In this document: positions 1-8,366 of the stretch, piece by piece
Layout of the letters: every line of letters starts with the position of its first letter
How positions within the stretch are numbered: the first letter of the stretch is position 1
Assembly: GCA_016744705.1 (NCBI GenBank)
Contig: JADGDU010000007.1
Span: 111,106-175,105, forward strand
DNA length: 64,000 bases
Source of the DNA: Candidatus Krumholzibacteriia bacterium
GTDB lineage: Bacteria; Krumholzibacteriota; Krumholzibacteriia; LZORAL124-64-63
Direction: 5' to 3'
Position numbers and translations under genes: made by a program
Notes under the pieces: generated by a model
What the model was told of the DNA's origin: nothing
The model's input: the letters and a program-made list of their open reading frames with translations, nothing else
The model's database searches: none

Positions 1-1215
1 CATATCGGTAAAAATCAAAGCGGCCCGCGGGTTGGTGAGCTCCTTGCCTACCTTGGCCAGATGCCGGCGGCGTGATTCTTTGACTAAAACCGTAATGGCT
101 TCACCCTGGATGTTGGCCTTGCTCAAAACCTCGGGCCGCCTTTCGGTGACGCCTTCGGATACATGCTGCAGACATTCATCCACCAGATCGTGCAAAGCCA
201 AAAGGTCTTTTCTGCCGCCTTCGGAAAACTTGATTTCGTTCTTGATGCGTTTCAGGTTGAGCTTGAGAATTTTAGCGTAATAGTCGCTGACGGATTCGTA
301 CTCGTCGGCCATGCGCAGTTGTTCGCGGCCCGCCTCCACCGTTTCCAGGGGGATATTACCCGAGAGAATATGACTGAGGAATTCGGTGACTTCGTCCTGC
401 ATGATGTCCAGGATCTCTTCCCGGTGCAGAACCCGGCGGGTGTTATTGTCGTCAATGTCATCGGATTCCAGGGAAGTGCGCAACATGGTGCTCATTTTAG
501 CCGTGTATTCACCCATGCGGATGATCTCATCCTGGGATTGGGCAATGCCCATGGCCGGCGATTCCAGCAGGCGAACATCCAGGAAAGTCAGGTGGGGTGT
601 TTCTTTGTGGCTTTTGTCCGGAACCAGCCTCGTAACCAAGTTGGCAAATGGTCTCAGGATGGGTAAAAACACCAAGGTGTTGACGATATTGAAGCAGGTA
701 TGAGTCAGGGCAATCTTGGAGACGATGCCCGGATTGAGCCCAAAAAATCCTCCAAAATCCTTCAAAATTGTTTCCATGAGCGAGGTGTACCAGAAGAAGA
801 TCGGAATGAGCCAAAGCGTGCCCACCACATTAAAAATGATGTGGGCATAGGCGGCGCGTTTGGCGTTCACCGTGGCCCCCAGAGAAGCCAGGAAGGCGGT
901 GATGGTGGTTCCGACGTTGGCCCCAATGACCACCCCGAGGGCCTGCATCAGAGTCATAAACCTGCAGTTGACAAAGCCGACCACCATGACTGTGGTGACG
1001 GAACTGGGCTGGACAATATTGGTGACGAGGGTCCCGATGGCGCAGGCGGCAATCCGGTTGTTGGTCACGGCGCCCATCAGAGAGCGCAACCGGGTTCCGG
1101 CTACGGCCTGCATGCCGTCGGACATGAATTTCATTCCCAATAGGAATATACCCAGGCCGCCGACAGCCTTGAAAACCAAAGCGTCGAGAATGATTCCTGT
1201 GAGTCCGTTATCCAT
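1..1215 (-). CDS. Na+/phosphate cotransporter family protein with PhoU-like tail (3' end cut by window edge)
   Basis: Sodium-dependent phosphate uptake or efflux carrier of the NptA/PNaS type in the inner membrane. Translation from an ATG at 1215 gives 405 codons that run off the window without a stop. The N-terminal half is hydrophobic and has the two family signatures: VQPSSVTTVM near residue 69 and GANVGTT near residue 99. The part after about residue 205 is soluble and helical, rich in Glu, Arg and Leu, as in the PhoU-like domain fused to many bacterial family members. A weak AGGG lies upstream of the start. A perfect inverted repeat at 1294-1316 sits about 80 bp upstream and could be an operator. 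The family is clear; ion specificity and transport direction are not. Confidence 0.9.
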   Translation of the reverse strand, partial: MDNGLTGIILDALVFKAVGGLGIFLLGMKFMSDGMQAVAGTRLRSLMGAVTNNRIAACAIGTLVTNIVQPSSVTTVMVVGFVNCRFMTLMQALGVVIGANVGTTITAFLASLGATVNAKRAAYAHIIFNVVGTLWLIPIFFWYTSLMETILKDFGGFFGLNPGIVSKIALTHTCFNIVNTLVFLPILRPFANLVTRLVPDKSHKETPHLTFLDVRLLESPAMGIAQSQDEIIRMGEYTAKMSTMLRTSLESDDIDDNNTRRVLHREEILDIMQDEVTEFLSHILSGNIPLETVEAGREQLRMADEYESVSDYYAKILKLNLKRIKNEIKFSEGGRKDLLALHDLVDECLQHVSEGVTERRPEVLSKANIQGEAITVLVKESRRRHLAKVGKELTNPRAALIFTDM

Positions 1216-1293
1216 GTGGATATTTCCCTGGAAAAGTCGTCGGGCTATGCCAACTGTCTGGCCGAAGGTATCGACTGAGTCGTTACTTCTCCC

Positions 1294-1316
1294 GTTAAAA
1301 TGTCCCCACTTTTAAC
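1294..1316. promoter_or_regulatory. 7-bp perfect inverted repeat, possible operator
   Basis: GTTAAAA and TTTTAAC flank a 9-base spacer, about 80 bp upstream of the Na/Pi cotransporter start and just past the end of the zinc-ribbon gene. The position suits an operator for the transporter or part of a 3' end. No binding protein can be named. Confidence 0.3.
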
Positions 1317-1321
1317 TGGGT

Positions 1322-1531
1322 TTATGGGGTGAGGGCTGAGTGCCCACAAATCCCACACCGCTGCGTCTGAACCTTTCCCCAACTGAGAACCGGCACAAAA
1401 AATAAGCTCACCCGATTGCATTTCTCAATCTTGATCCACTGGGTATGATTATTACAACGCAGGCAGGTCCGGTATTCTCCAAACCCCACTTCTTTTTCGT
1501 GCTTCCCTGCTCCAAATATTAAAAAAAACAT
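1322..1531 (-). CDS. Small zinc-ribbon protein
   Basis: A 69-residue protein with two Cys pairs, CLRC near residue 23 and CGIC near residue 59, separated by a stretch (LFFVPVLSWGK) typical of the 'zinc-ribbon family' small proteins. One zinc would be held by the four cysteines. The start has AGGAGG just upstream and lies 14 bp after the stop of the LysM amidase, so the two are probably cotranscribed. Homologues often continue past the second Cys pair; this one stops about ten residues later, so it is either a short form or slightly truncated. Its function is unknown. Confidence 0.7.
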   Translation of the reverse strand: MFFLIFGAGKHEKEVGFGEYRTCLRCNNHTQWIKIEKCNRVSLFFVPVLSWGKVQTQRCGICGHSALTP

Positions 1532-1545
1532 TAGCCTCCTGCGGC

Positions 1546-3201
1546 CTATTCAGGCACCAGCCCATTCAACAGAGCCTGCACAACCTTTTCGGCATCACGG
1601 CGGCGCAATTGTTCATATCGCACAGCCCAAATGTGATCATCGAAAGCCAGATTTCTCATTTCCACCAGTAACTTGTAGGTGGCCGGATTGTTCCGCAAAA
1701 CTCCCAGACTGCGGCCTTTGGCTTTGGCTCCAGCGCCCATATCAGGCAGCAGTTTCTCGGCCAGTTTGCGGCTGGTATGGTCAATACTTCCTTTACGTTT
1801 GTAGTACAGCAATGTCACCACTTCACCTGAGGGTGGATCGTTGTCCGCATGAAAACTCAGGAACACCTGCCGCTTCGCCGGGACACCCTTCAGGGCCTTA
1901 CGCGTGATGGTCACTCGCTCGTTGAGATACTTCTGCCCGCCCTTGGGCCAGGTGGCGGGGCGGTTGCGACGGTTCCAGTCCTTGTCATTGAATACCTCGT
2001 TGCGGTCGTGCACGAAGGTGTTGGTGACTGGGGTATTGCCGCGCAAAAGATGATTGGGAGAAATCATGGTCAATGTAATATCCGCCCCATGCAGTTTGAG
2101 CAGGGCGTATACGCGTAGGGCAGTGTCGTAAGCGTACTCATCTTCCACGATGTAAGTGGCCTTACCTGACGAATCGAGAGTGCGCACGATGGCGCCGGGG
2201 TCGATGCCCCCATGACCAGGGTCCAGGACAAAATGCCAGCCATCAAAACGGTGACTCAGCCGAGGCATTTGGGCCAAAGTTTTATCAAAATGTTTGAGCA
2301 ATTTGTGAGCGTGGTTGTATGAGACCAGGGGGTTGATGCTGCTCTCTTCACAGTAGGTCCGGTTGCGCTGCTGTGTCGCTTTGGGCTTCTCATAGTAGTA
2401 TGGGCCGTTACCTGGTTGCAGCCGCTGCACGCCGGAGATCTTGATGTTCAATTTGTCCCAGTCCATGGTGGCTTGACCAGCCGAAGGTTGGGCTTGGGCC
2501 AGGGCTTCGGTGGCGGCACCGGGAATGGGACGAACCTTCAGCTTCTGGCCCGGATGGATGACCGAACCACTCATGCTATTCAGCTTGCGCAGCTCCCTCA
2601 AACTCATCTGGTGGAGGCGGGAAATTTCAGTGAGGTTGTCGCCTCGCTGCACCTCGTAAAGGGCGGTCAGGGTGGCGGCTTCGGCGCTCAGTTGCAGCTC
2701 TTGTCCAATGAGGATGCGGTCCGATTTCAAATTGTTGATGCGTTTGATTTCCGATACGGTCATGCCATAGGCTCGGGCAATTTCCCACAGGGCATCGCCC
2801 CGTTCCACAATGTGCGCTTTGCGGCCCACTTCGCGCAGGCGTAATTTCTGGCCCACAAAAATACGGTCGGTATCCAGATCATTGATCTGCATCAGGCGTT
2901 TGACGGTGGTGCCTTTGCGCTTGGCAATGCGGGAAAGAAAATCTCCGCGCACCACCACATAGACAGCGTCGTCGGAAGCCAGCTGGCCCACCTTCAGATT
3001 TTGTCCGATCATGATGCGGTCGCCGGTCAGACCATTCCACTGGCGCAGGTTGCCTACGGTGGTCTTGTGCTTGCGGGCCAAACTGGTCAGGCTTTCGCCA
3101 CGCTTAACCGTGTGGGTTTTCCACTCGGCGGCGCAGGCAGCTGAAGCGCAGACTAGAAGGAATATCAAGGGTACGAATGTGCGGAGCAGACGCTGAAAAA
3201 T
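1546..3201 (-). CDS. N-acetylmuramoyl-L-alanine amidase with four LysM repeats; apparent AUU start
   Basis: Secreted peptidoglycan amidase (Amidase_3) that cuts the bond between MurNAc and the stem peptide. Numbered from the proposed start: signal peptide about 1-25 (ends ACAA, then EWK), LysM repeats at about 29-72, 80-123, 129-172 and 181-223, a linker, and the catalytic domain at about 322-551. Zinc ligands are visible in DPGHGG, in the acidic EDEYAYD segment and in SFHADN; the catalytic Glu is in LVEMRN. The reading frame stays open to an ATG at 3306, but that start leaves only about 20 bp to the divergent exonuclease and buries the signal peptide. Instead AAGGAGG at 3208-3214 lies six bases before an in-frame ATT at 3201, which starts a perfect signal peptide. 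AUU starts are rare, so a sequencing error is the alternative. Confidence 0.85.
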   Translation of the reverse strand: MFQRLLRTFVPLIFLLVCASAACAAEWKTHTVKRGESLTSLARKHKTTVGNLRQWNGLTGDRIMIGQNLKVGQLASDDAVYVVVRGDFLSRIAKRKGTTVKRLMQINDLDTDRIFVGQKLRLREVGRKAHIVERGDALWEIARAYGMTVSEIKRINNLKSDRILIGQELQLSAEAATLTALYEVQRGDNLTEISRLHQMSLRELRKLNSMSGSVIHPGQKLKVRPIPGAATEALAQAQPSAGQATMDWDKLNIKISGVQRLQPGNGPYYYEKPKATQQRNRTYCEESSINPLVSYNHAHKLLKHFDKTLAQMPRLSHRFDGWHFVLDPGHGGIDPGAIVRTLDSSGKATYIVEDEYAYDTALRVYALLKLHGADITLTMISPNHLLRGNTPVTNTFVHDRNEVFNDKDWNRRNRPATWPKGGQKYLNERVTITRKALKGVPAKRQVFLSFHADNDPPSGEVVTLLYYKRKGSIDHTSRKLAEKLLPDMGAGAKAKGRSLGVLRNNPATYKLLVEMRNLAFDDHIWAVRYEQLRRRDAEKVVQALLNGLVPE

Positions 3202-3326
3202 ACCAATCCTCCTTGATTGGTAGAAAGCCTTCTTGCGGCAAGGACTATCCAGATGATATTGTCTTCTTCTCAATAATGCAATGGAAACGGCGGCAGGTCC
3301 CGCCATTGGAAAAAATGAGGCTCGGC

Positions 3327-4112
3327 ATGAAGAATCTGAAACTGGACCGCCCCCTGGCCATTTTTGACCTTGAAACCACGGGGATCGACCCGGACAAGGA
3401 CCGCATCGTCCAGATTGCCATCATCAGGGTGGAGCCCGACGGGCGGCGCAAAACCTTCGAAACGCTGGTCAATCCGGGTGTGCCCATTCCACCGGAAGCC
3501 AGCAAAGTGCACGGTATCCACGATTCTGATGTGCAGGATATGCCTACCTTCAGCCAGATCCGTCCTGAAGTGGAAGAATACCTACGGGATGCGGCTCTGG
3601 GCGGATTCAATTCCATCAACTTTGATACGCCTTTGCTGGTGGCGGAACTGAAGCGCTGTGAAGGAGAACTGGATCTCACAGGCGTGAGGCAAGTGGATGC
3701 CATGCGTATTTTTCACACCAAAGAACGCCGTGATCTGACGGCTGCCTACCGCTTCTATTGCGATAAAGAGTTAGTGGGGGCGCATTCTGCCCTGGCCGAT
3801 ACTTCGGCCACTCTGGACATTCTGGATGCCCAACTGGGGCGCTATGAGGATGTTCCCAAGGAAATTGAGGCGCTTCACACTTATTGTAACCCTCACGAAG
3901 GCAAATATGTGGACCGCCGGCGCAAGTTCCTCTGGAATGACAGCGAAGAAGCGGTTTTCACCTTCGGGAAGTACAAGAACCAGAGCCTGAATGAGGTCTG
4001 CAAAGATCAAAAGGGCCGGGGATACCTGGAGTGGATGCTGGGCAAAGATTTCAACGAAGAAGTCAAAGATATCCTGCGTTCTGCCCTGGATGGGGTCTTT
4101 CCCCGGAAATAA
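3327..4112 (+). CDS. DnaQ-like DEDDh 3'-5' exonuclease with extra C-terminal domain
   Basis: A 261-residue 3'-5' exonuclease. Exo I is FDLETTG near residue 13 (catalytic Asp and Glu), Exo II is the NSINFD segment, and Exo III is HSALADT (catalytic His and Asp), which makes it the DEDDh type found in DNA polymerase III epsilon, RNase T and ExoX. The last 70 or so residues (FTFGKYKNQSLNEV... GYLEWML) match the small domain seen behind the nuclease in ExoX-like and DUF3820-type proteins. There is no clamp-binding motif and no polymerase gene beside it, so a repair or RNA-trimming nuclease is likelier than the replicative proofreader. The start at 3327 follows GAGG by six bases; an ATG at 3315 is a weaker choice. 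It is divergent from the amidase and ends in a strong terminator. Confidence 0.85.
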   Translation: MKNLKLDRPLAIFDLETTGIDPDKDRIVQIAIIRVEPDGRRKTFETLVNPGVPIPPEASKVHGIHDSDVQDMPTFSQIRPEVEEYLRDAALGGFNSINFDTPLLVAELKRCEGELDLTGVRQVDAMRIFHTKERRDLTAAYRFYCDKELVGAHSALADTSATLDILDAQLGRYEDVPKEIEALHTYCNPHEGKYVDRRRKFLWNDSEEAVFTFGKYKNQSLNEVCKDQKGRGYLEWMLGKDFNEEVKDILRSALDGVFPRK

Positions 4113-4135
4113 AGTTGTCGGTAATCTACCGCTCT

Positions 4136-4184
4136 AAACCCGGAATTGGCCACCAAAATGGGGCTGGTTCCGGGTTTTCTTTAT
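4136..4184 (+). terminator. Rho-independent terminator after the exonuclease gene
   Basis: A 10-bp perfect stem (AAACCCGGAA at 4136-4145 with TTCCGGGTTT at 4168-4177) encloses a second GGCC/GGCT hairpin and is followed by a T-rich tract. It lies 24 bp after the exonuclease stop. Confidence 0.85.
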
Positions 4185-4325
4185 TCTATTAACGCAAAAA
4201 CCGCCATTTTGGGCCCATTTGGCGGCTGTTGGCCAATTGGAACGAGTGTTGCATTCCTACCCCTGAGATTTTGTCCCTGTGGCAGATTGCCGCACACCCC
4301 CAATGGAATCGAGCACAGGATTTCC

Positions 4326-5006
4326 ATGAGGATTTTAGCCAACCAACCAGGTTTCTCACGTCTTGAAAGCATGCTGGGTTTAGGCTTGCTGGCCGCCGTG
4401 GTTTTGTTTGTGGTTCCGCCTTTGCAATTGGGTGTGGAAGCCGAACGGCCATTACGCACGAATATGGAGGCCGAAAACGTGGCCCGGGCAGTGCTGGATT
4501 ACCATAGCGACACCGGTTTATGGCCGTTGAAGGCTGACGGACAAACAGATCTGGCGCTCCTGGTGCCGACCCATAATCAAGGGCGTGTGCGGGCCATGGC
4601 CACTTCCATGAACTCCGCCACCCAGAACATCATGATGGGCACTCTGGTTGATGCTCCAACCTCTGGCGAGGCTACGGAGTCCGATGTGCCCAGTTGGCTC
4701 AGCGAAGTCCCGGTGGATCCCTGGGACCGGCCATTCCGAGTCGTGATCATGGGCGACCGGGCGGGTACTCAACCCCTGGACACATCTTCGGGCTACCCGG
4801 ATGACCCTCCGGCGGGCACGGCCATCGTTGTGATCAGCGCGGGCCCCAACGGACTATATGATACTGACCTGGCTCACCTGTGGAGTGCGGACCTTTCAGG
4901 CCGCCTGACCCAGCAGGGCCGGGATGATTCACCCAGAACTGACAATTCTTTTGGGGGGGACGACCTTGGTTTCGTCCTGACCCGTTCATCTTTAGGGAGC
5001 CATTAA
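4326..5006 (+). CDS. Type II secretion / type IV pilus-like pseudopilin (prepilin)
   Basis: A 226-residue prepilin-like protein. A short charged leader (MRILANQPG) is followed by the class III prepilin peptidase site G|FSRLES, with Glu at mature position 5, and then a hydrophobic helix (MLGLGLLAAVVLFVVPPL). The globular part has the GspG-type features: a helix with DYHSDTGLWP, then VDPWDRPF, which is a hallmark of major pseudopilins, and a late SAGPNGLYDTD motif that is part of the calcium loop of GspG. The start ATG at 4326 has only a weak AGG upstream. Its stop overlaps the next start (TAATG), so translation of the HDOD gene is coupled to it. No other secretion genes lie nearby, so it is an orphan pseudopilin. 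Confidence 0.8.
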   Translation: MRILANQPGFSRLESMLGLGLLAAVVLFVVPPLQLGVEAERPLRTNMEAENVARAVLDYHSDTGLWPLKADGQTDLALLVPTHNQGRVRAMATSMNSATQNIMMGTLVDAPTSGEATESDVPSWLSEVPVDPWDRPFRVVIMGDRAGTQPLDTSSGYPDDPPAGTAIVVISAGPNGLYDTDLAHLWSADLSGRLTQQGRDDSPRTDNSFGGDDLGFVLTRSSLGSH

Positions 5007-5884
5007 TGAGTGTCGATACAGCCCTTGGCAGTGAATGGAAAACCGTACGATTTGAGGTTCTGGAAAAAACAGAAAGCCTCCCCAGCCTGAGCATCGTCGT
5101 ATCTGAATTTCTCGTGCTGGCCAGACGCGATTTTTTCACCGCCAAAGATTTTGAAACCGTCATCAGCAAAGACCAGGCTTTGGTGGCTCGGTTGCTGAAG
5201 GTGGCCAACAGCGGGCTGTATGGTCGTTCGCGCAGCATCACCACCATACCTGAGGCAGTGGTTTTGATCGGGGTGGATAATCTCAAAAAAATTGTTTACG
5301 CCGTCAGCAGTGAAGGTTTGACCCGGCAAAGCCTGGACAATTATGACTACCATCCCAACCAGGGATTTTGGCTGCATTCCATGGGCGTAGGTTTTGCCAC
5401 CAAGGTGTTGGTGGAGGCATCATCACGGTGCCCTTTGAATGGAGAAGAAGGGTTTGTGGCCGGCCTGTTGCACGATGTGGGCAAGTTGGTTATTGATGAA
5501 TTTCTGCCGTCGGGTAAGGCCCGCGGTGTGAGCAGGGAAGAGGAAAAAGAAGCCGTGGGGCTGGATCATGGGGAATTGGGGGAATACATTTTGAAACAAT
5601 GGAATTTACCCAGCAGCATCTCCACCACCGTGCGCTACCATCATGACCATTCCCCTGCTGGTGAAATGGCTGGAGGCGCAGCCGCGCTGGCTCTGGCCGA
5701 AGGCATTTGCGCCACCTGGGAACTGGGTAAGCGCATTCCCATGAATCTCAGCCAGGAAGTGCCTTATGAACAATTCCAAGTCTTGATGGACTTCCTGGCT
5801 ATCGACGCGTCCAAATGGGACCAGGTGATCTGGGACATCCGCCAAAGTCTGGTGGGCCTGGACGAGGCCTTTGCAGACGAATAA
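5006..5884 (+). CDS. HDOD domain signalling protein
   Basis: A 292-residue cytoplasmic protein made of one HDOD domain, a catalytically poor relative of HD phosphohydrolases used in bacterial signalling. The typical start (SLPSLSIVVSEFLVLA) is followed by ISKDQALVARLLKVANSGLYG, the IPEAVVLIG segment and a partly preserved HD-like core, AGLLHDVGKLVID, then YHHDHSP. The start codon overlaps the pseudopilin stop by one base, so the two are translated together; this suggests a role in controlling surface structures or secretion. The gene ends directly against the convergent Bax-inhibitor gene with no space for a separate terminator. The output of HDOD proteins is not predictable from sequence. 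Confidence 0.85.
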   Translation: MSVDTALGSEWKTVRFEVLEKTESLPSLSIVVSEFLVLARRDFFTAKDFETVISKDQALVARLLKVANSGLYGRSRSITTIPEAVVLIGVDNLKKIVYAVSSEGLTRQSLDNYDYHPNQGFWLHSMGVGFATKVLVEASSRCPLNGEEGFVAGLLHDVGKLVIDEFLPSGKARGVSREEEKEAVGLDHGELGEYILKQWNLPSSISTTVRYHHDHSPAGEMAGGAAALALAEGICATWELGKRIPMNLSQEVPYEQFQVLMDFLAIDASKWDQVIWDIRQSLVGLDEAFADE

Positions 5885-6598
5885 TTACCGTCGAGACATG
5901 AGCAGCCGGAGCACGTACCAGAACATCAGGGCTACCGAAGCGAAAAGCTCCAGAGAGGCGCCCACGTACCGGTCGTTGGGCCAGTAACGCAGAATGTTGG
6001 ATGTATCGTGCAGGATGGCGCCGCCGGCCAGGGCAATCATCGCCACTGAGAACCAGGTGCCCAGCTCAAAGCCGAACAGCACCGCACCGACGATGGCCAC
6101 TAGGGCCATCACTCCGCCCCAGCGCAACATACTGCCCAGGAAACTAAAATCTTTGCGGGTGGTAAAAACCACGGCCGTCAGTCCGGCAAACCCCAACAAG
6201 GTGATCACCGCCGCGCTTTGTATCACGCCACCGCCTGTGTAGTTGTTGGCGATGTACAGCATGGGCGCAAAAATGATGGACTGGGCCAGAACGTATAAAG
6301 CCAACCCGAAATATTGGGTGCCGATGCCTCCGGCTTTGGCGGCCATGCTGCGGGCCAACCAACCGGCCACCATAAATCCGCCCATGACCAACAGCCAGTT
6401 CACACCCAGCAGAACCTTGGAAATGCTCAGAGCCAATCCCGATTTGAAAAAATAGACTTCGATGAGGGTGAACAAAGCGATGGCCCCCACCAGATGGCCG
6501 TACACCTTCATGATGAATACGCCCCGTTGGGTGGCTGCCTCTTCAGGGCTGAATGACGGTGTGGTTCGGAAGTCGTCCTGGGCAATACTCTGGCTCAT
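5885..6598 (-). CDS. Bax inhibitor-1 / YccA family membrane protein
   Basis: A 237-residue polytopic inner-membrane protein with seven hydrophobic segments and the BI-1 layout: a cytoplasmic N-terminus with FIMKVYGHLVGAI, a central GLALYVLAQSIIFAPML, and a C-terminal LHDTSNILRYWPNDRYVGASLELF segment containing the acidic residues linked to pH-sensitive calcium leak in family members. AAAGGA precedes the ATG by a good distance. It lies 66 bp downstream of flagellin on the same strand and may be read through from it. Its role in bacteria is poorly known; membrane-stress protection and calcium leak are the usual proposals. Confidence 0.88.
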   Translation of the reverse strand: MSQSIAQDDFRTTPSFSPEEAATQRGVFIMKVYGHLVGAIALFTLIEVYFFKSGLALSISKVLLGVNWLLVMGGFMVAGWLARSMAAKAGGIGTQYFGLALYVLAQSIIFAPMLYIANNYTGGGVIQSAAVITLLGFAGLTAVVFTTRKDFSFLGSMLRWGGVMALVAIVGAVLFGFELGTWFSVAMIALAGGAILHDTSNILRYWPNDRYVGASLELFASVALMFWYVLRLLMSRR

Positions 6599-6664
6599 GG
6601 TATTCCTTTCGGGGAAATATTTTTACAGAGAATAACGAAACCCCGGAGGAAGGTCAATGTTCCC

Positions 6665-7501
6665 CTAAATCCCCAGCAGCCTGAGGGCGATGTTGGGAGA
6701 GGTGTTGGCCTGGCTCAACATGGATACGGCCACTTGTTGGAGGATTTGAGAACTGGTCATCTCACTGGTTTCCCGGGCCACATCCACATCCCGGATACGG
6801 CTGTTGGCAGCTGAGAGGTTTTCCTGATAATTCAGGTTCACGCGGATGGTGGATTCGAGTCGGTTCTGCATGGCGCCCAGCTTGGCCCGGCCACGGCTGA
6901 CGGTTCTGAGAGCATCGTCCAGCACCGGCATGATGGGCTGTGCTGAAGGTCCGGGCAGGGTGGCAATGTTGGCCGTGGACAAGACCAGGCCCCCAGCGGT
7001 GTAAGCATCACTCAGATCCAACTCAATGGATGAAGAGGGTGAAGTGCCGATGCCCACATGCAGGGACATGAGGCCGGCGCTGCCGTCCAGCAGTTTCACT
7101 CCGTTGAATTCGGTGCCCTGGCCGATACGGGTGATTTCTTCCATGAGAGTTTGGAATTCGGCATCCAGGTGGCCGCGCTGTTGGTTGGTTACGGTGCCGG
7201 TGGCCGATTGCATGGCCAGCTCCCGCATACGGATGATGATATTGCTGATTTCGTCCATGGCGCCGTCGGCTGTTTGCACCACACTGATGCCATCGGATGC
7301 GTTGCGGGTGACCACGTCCAGGGCCCGAATGTCTGATTTCAAACCTTCGGATATGGCCAGTCCGGCCGCATCATCGCCAGCCCGGTTAATGCGCAGACCC
7401 GAACTCAGCCTTTCCATGGACCTGGAAACGCGGGCGGTGGCTCGAGCCAGATATCGCTGGGTGCTCAGCGCCCCCATATTTGTATTGATGCGGATACCCA
7501 C
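6665..7501 (-). CDS. Flagellin
   Basis: Filament subunit of 278 residues, exported by the flagellar type III system. Both conserved ends are complete: an N-terminal D0/D1 coiled coil (MGIRINTNMGALSTQRYL... SSGLRINRAGDDAAGLAI) and a C-terminal one (ENLSAANSRIRDVDVARE... QANTSPNIALRLLGI). The variable middle is only about 90 residues, so the filament would have little surface ornament. The start is GTG at 7501 with AAGGA eight bases upstream. A sigma-28-like promoter lies at 7624-7651. No other flagellar structural gene is in the window; the nearest partner is the chemotaxis operon at 44.7-52.3 kb, which has a similar promoter. Confidence 0.97.
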   Translation of the reverse strand: MGIRINTNMGALSTQRYLARATARVSRSMERLSSGLRINRAGDDAAGLAISEGLKSDIRALDVVTRNASDGISVVQTADGAMDEISNIIIRMRELAMQSATGTVTNQQRGHLDAEFQTLMEEITRIGQGTEFNGVKLLDGSAGLMSLHVGIGTSPSSSIELDLSDAYTAGGLVLSTANIATLPGPSAQPIMPVLDDALRTVSRGRAKLGAMQNRLESTIRVNLNYQENLSAANSRIRDVDVARETSEMTSSQILQQVAVSMLSQANTSPNIALRLLGI

Positions 7502-7623
7502 AGGTCAGATCCTTCTGTCCCTATTTGAGTGTTCACTGGGTTGTGTATCCACGAACGGGATTCCTTTCCCGCAGCGCAATATACAGATACGGCCCGGCTG
7601 GGACCGGTACCTGTCTGTTTGTT

Positions 7624-7651
7624 TTATCGGTGGAAATGGGGCCGAAGGTTA
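7624..7651 (-). promoter_or_regulatory. Sigma-28 (FliA)-type promoter for flagellin
   Basis: Read on the minus strand, TAACCTTC (7651-7644), 12 bases, then ACCGATAA (7631-7624). Against the consensus TAAAGTTT / GCCGATAA this is 5 of 8 and 7 of 8 matches with nearly ideal spacing. It lies about 120 bp upstream of the flagellin start and just after the terminator of the upstream gene. Confidence 0.65.
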
Positions 7652-7652
7652 G

Positions 7653-7685
7653 CAAAAAAAAAGGGAGCCGAAGTTCGGCCCCCCA
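7653..7685 (-). terminator. Rho-independent terminator of the DUF4136 lipoprotein gene
   Basis: On the minus strand GGGGGCCGAA pairs with TTCGGCTCCC and is followed by nine T residues. It separates the lipoprotein gene from the flagellin promoter. Confidence 0.85.
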
Positions 7686-7695
7686 TCGGTATTGC

Positions 7696-8295
7696 CTAAT
7701 TCAGTGGAGGCGGGAAGTTGGCCATGATCTTGTTCACCACAGAGTCTATTCTGTACTGAACTTCTTCCGGGGATTTTTGGCCACCTTGCATGACAGATTC
7801 GCCAGTGCCGCGCCATACGAGATTATGAGTGGCTGCATCCACTAAATCGATGATCAGGCGGCCCTCCTGGTACTGATAAACATCCATGGTGCGTCCACCG
7901 TAATAGCCATGATAGCCACCATAGTAGTAATTGGAATATCCGTAGCCCCAATCGGAAACCTGGATTTTATCCTGCACCCCAAGGTGGAAAACGGCCAACA
8001 ATTGAGGATTGTCTGTGCTGAGAGCAAATCCTTTGGTGGCCATTTCGTTGTTTACTGAAGCTTTGATGCGGTTGCTGAGCAATCCGTTTCTGGTGGTGGC
8101 CTGGGCGGCATCCAGGGCCTGGGTGGCATTGTCTGGATCAGGAGCCCAGTCGAAGGTCTTGTAGGCGGCGAAGTTGGTGGTGGTGTCATAGTCGAAGTTG
8201 ACGTTCACACCGGAGGAACAACCCCCCAATAAAAGCAGGGAAAGGCCCAAAGTAGCCAATAGAATGCGAGTCGCGTGAGAATAAAAAGTCATCAT
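7696..8295 (-). CDS. DUF4136 family lipoprotein
   Basis: A 199-residue lipoprotein with a lipobox (LLLLGGC) near residue 25 and the DUF4136 pattern: FDYDTTTNFAAYKTFDWAPD at the start of the mature chain, then a repeat-like Gly/Tyr stretch (YGYSNYYYGGYHGYYGG), and a final EGRLIIDLVDAATHNLVWRG segment. Proteins of this family are small periplasmic lipoproteins of unknown function. AGGAGA lies just upstream of the ATG at 8295. The gene has its own terminator, so it is probably monocistronic or the last gene of the unit with the barrel gene upstream. Confidence 0.85.
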   Translation of the reverse strand: MMTFYSHATRILLATLGLSLLLLGGCSSGVNVNFDYDTTTNFAAYKTFDWAPDPDNATQALDAAQATTRNGLLSNRIKASVNNEMATKGFALSTDNPQLLAVFHLGVQDKIQVSDWGYGYSNYYYGGYHGYYGGRTMDVYQYQEGRLIIDLVDAATHNLVWRGTGESVMQGGQKSPEEVQYRIDSVVNKIMANFPPPLN

Positions 8296-8366
8296 GAATC
8301 TCCTAGGTAAAATGGTTTGTGCCTATGATACATCGTCATGCCAGCATCGGCTACTACCAATGGAAT

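Noticed and set aside
1299..1310. The 12-mer ATGTCCCCACTT occurs both here and at 63960-63971, suggesting paired ends of an element.
   Set aside because: Shared 12-mers are expected many times by chance in 64 kb, and the flanking bases do not match.
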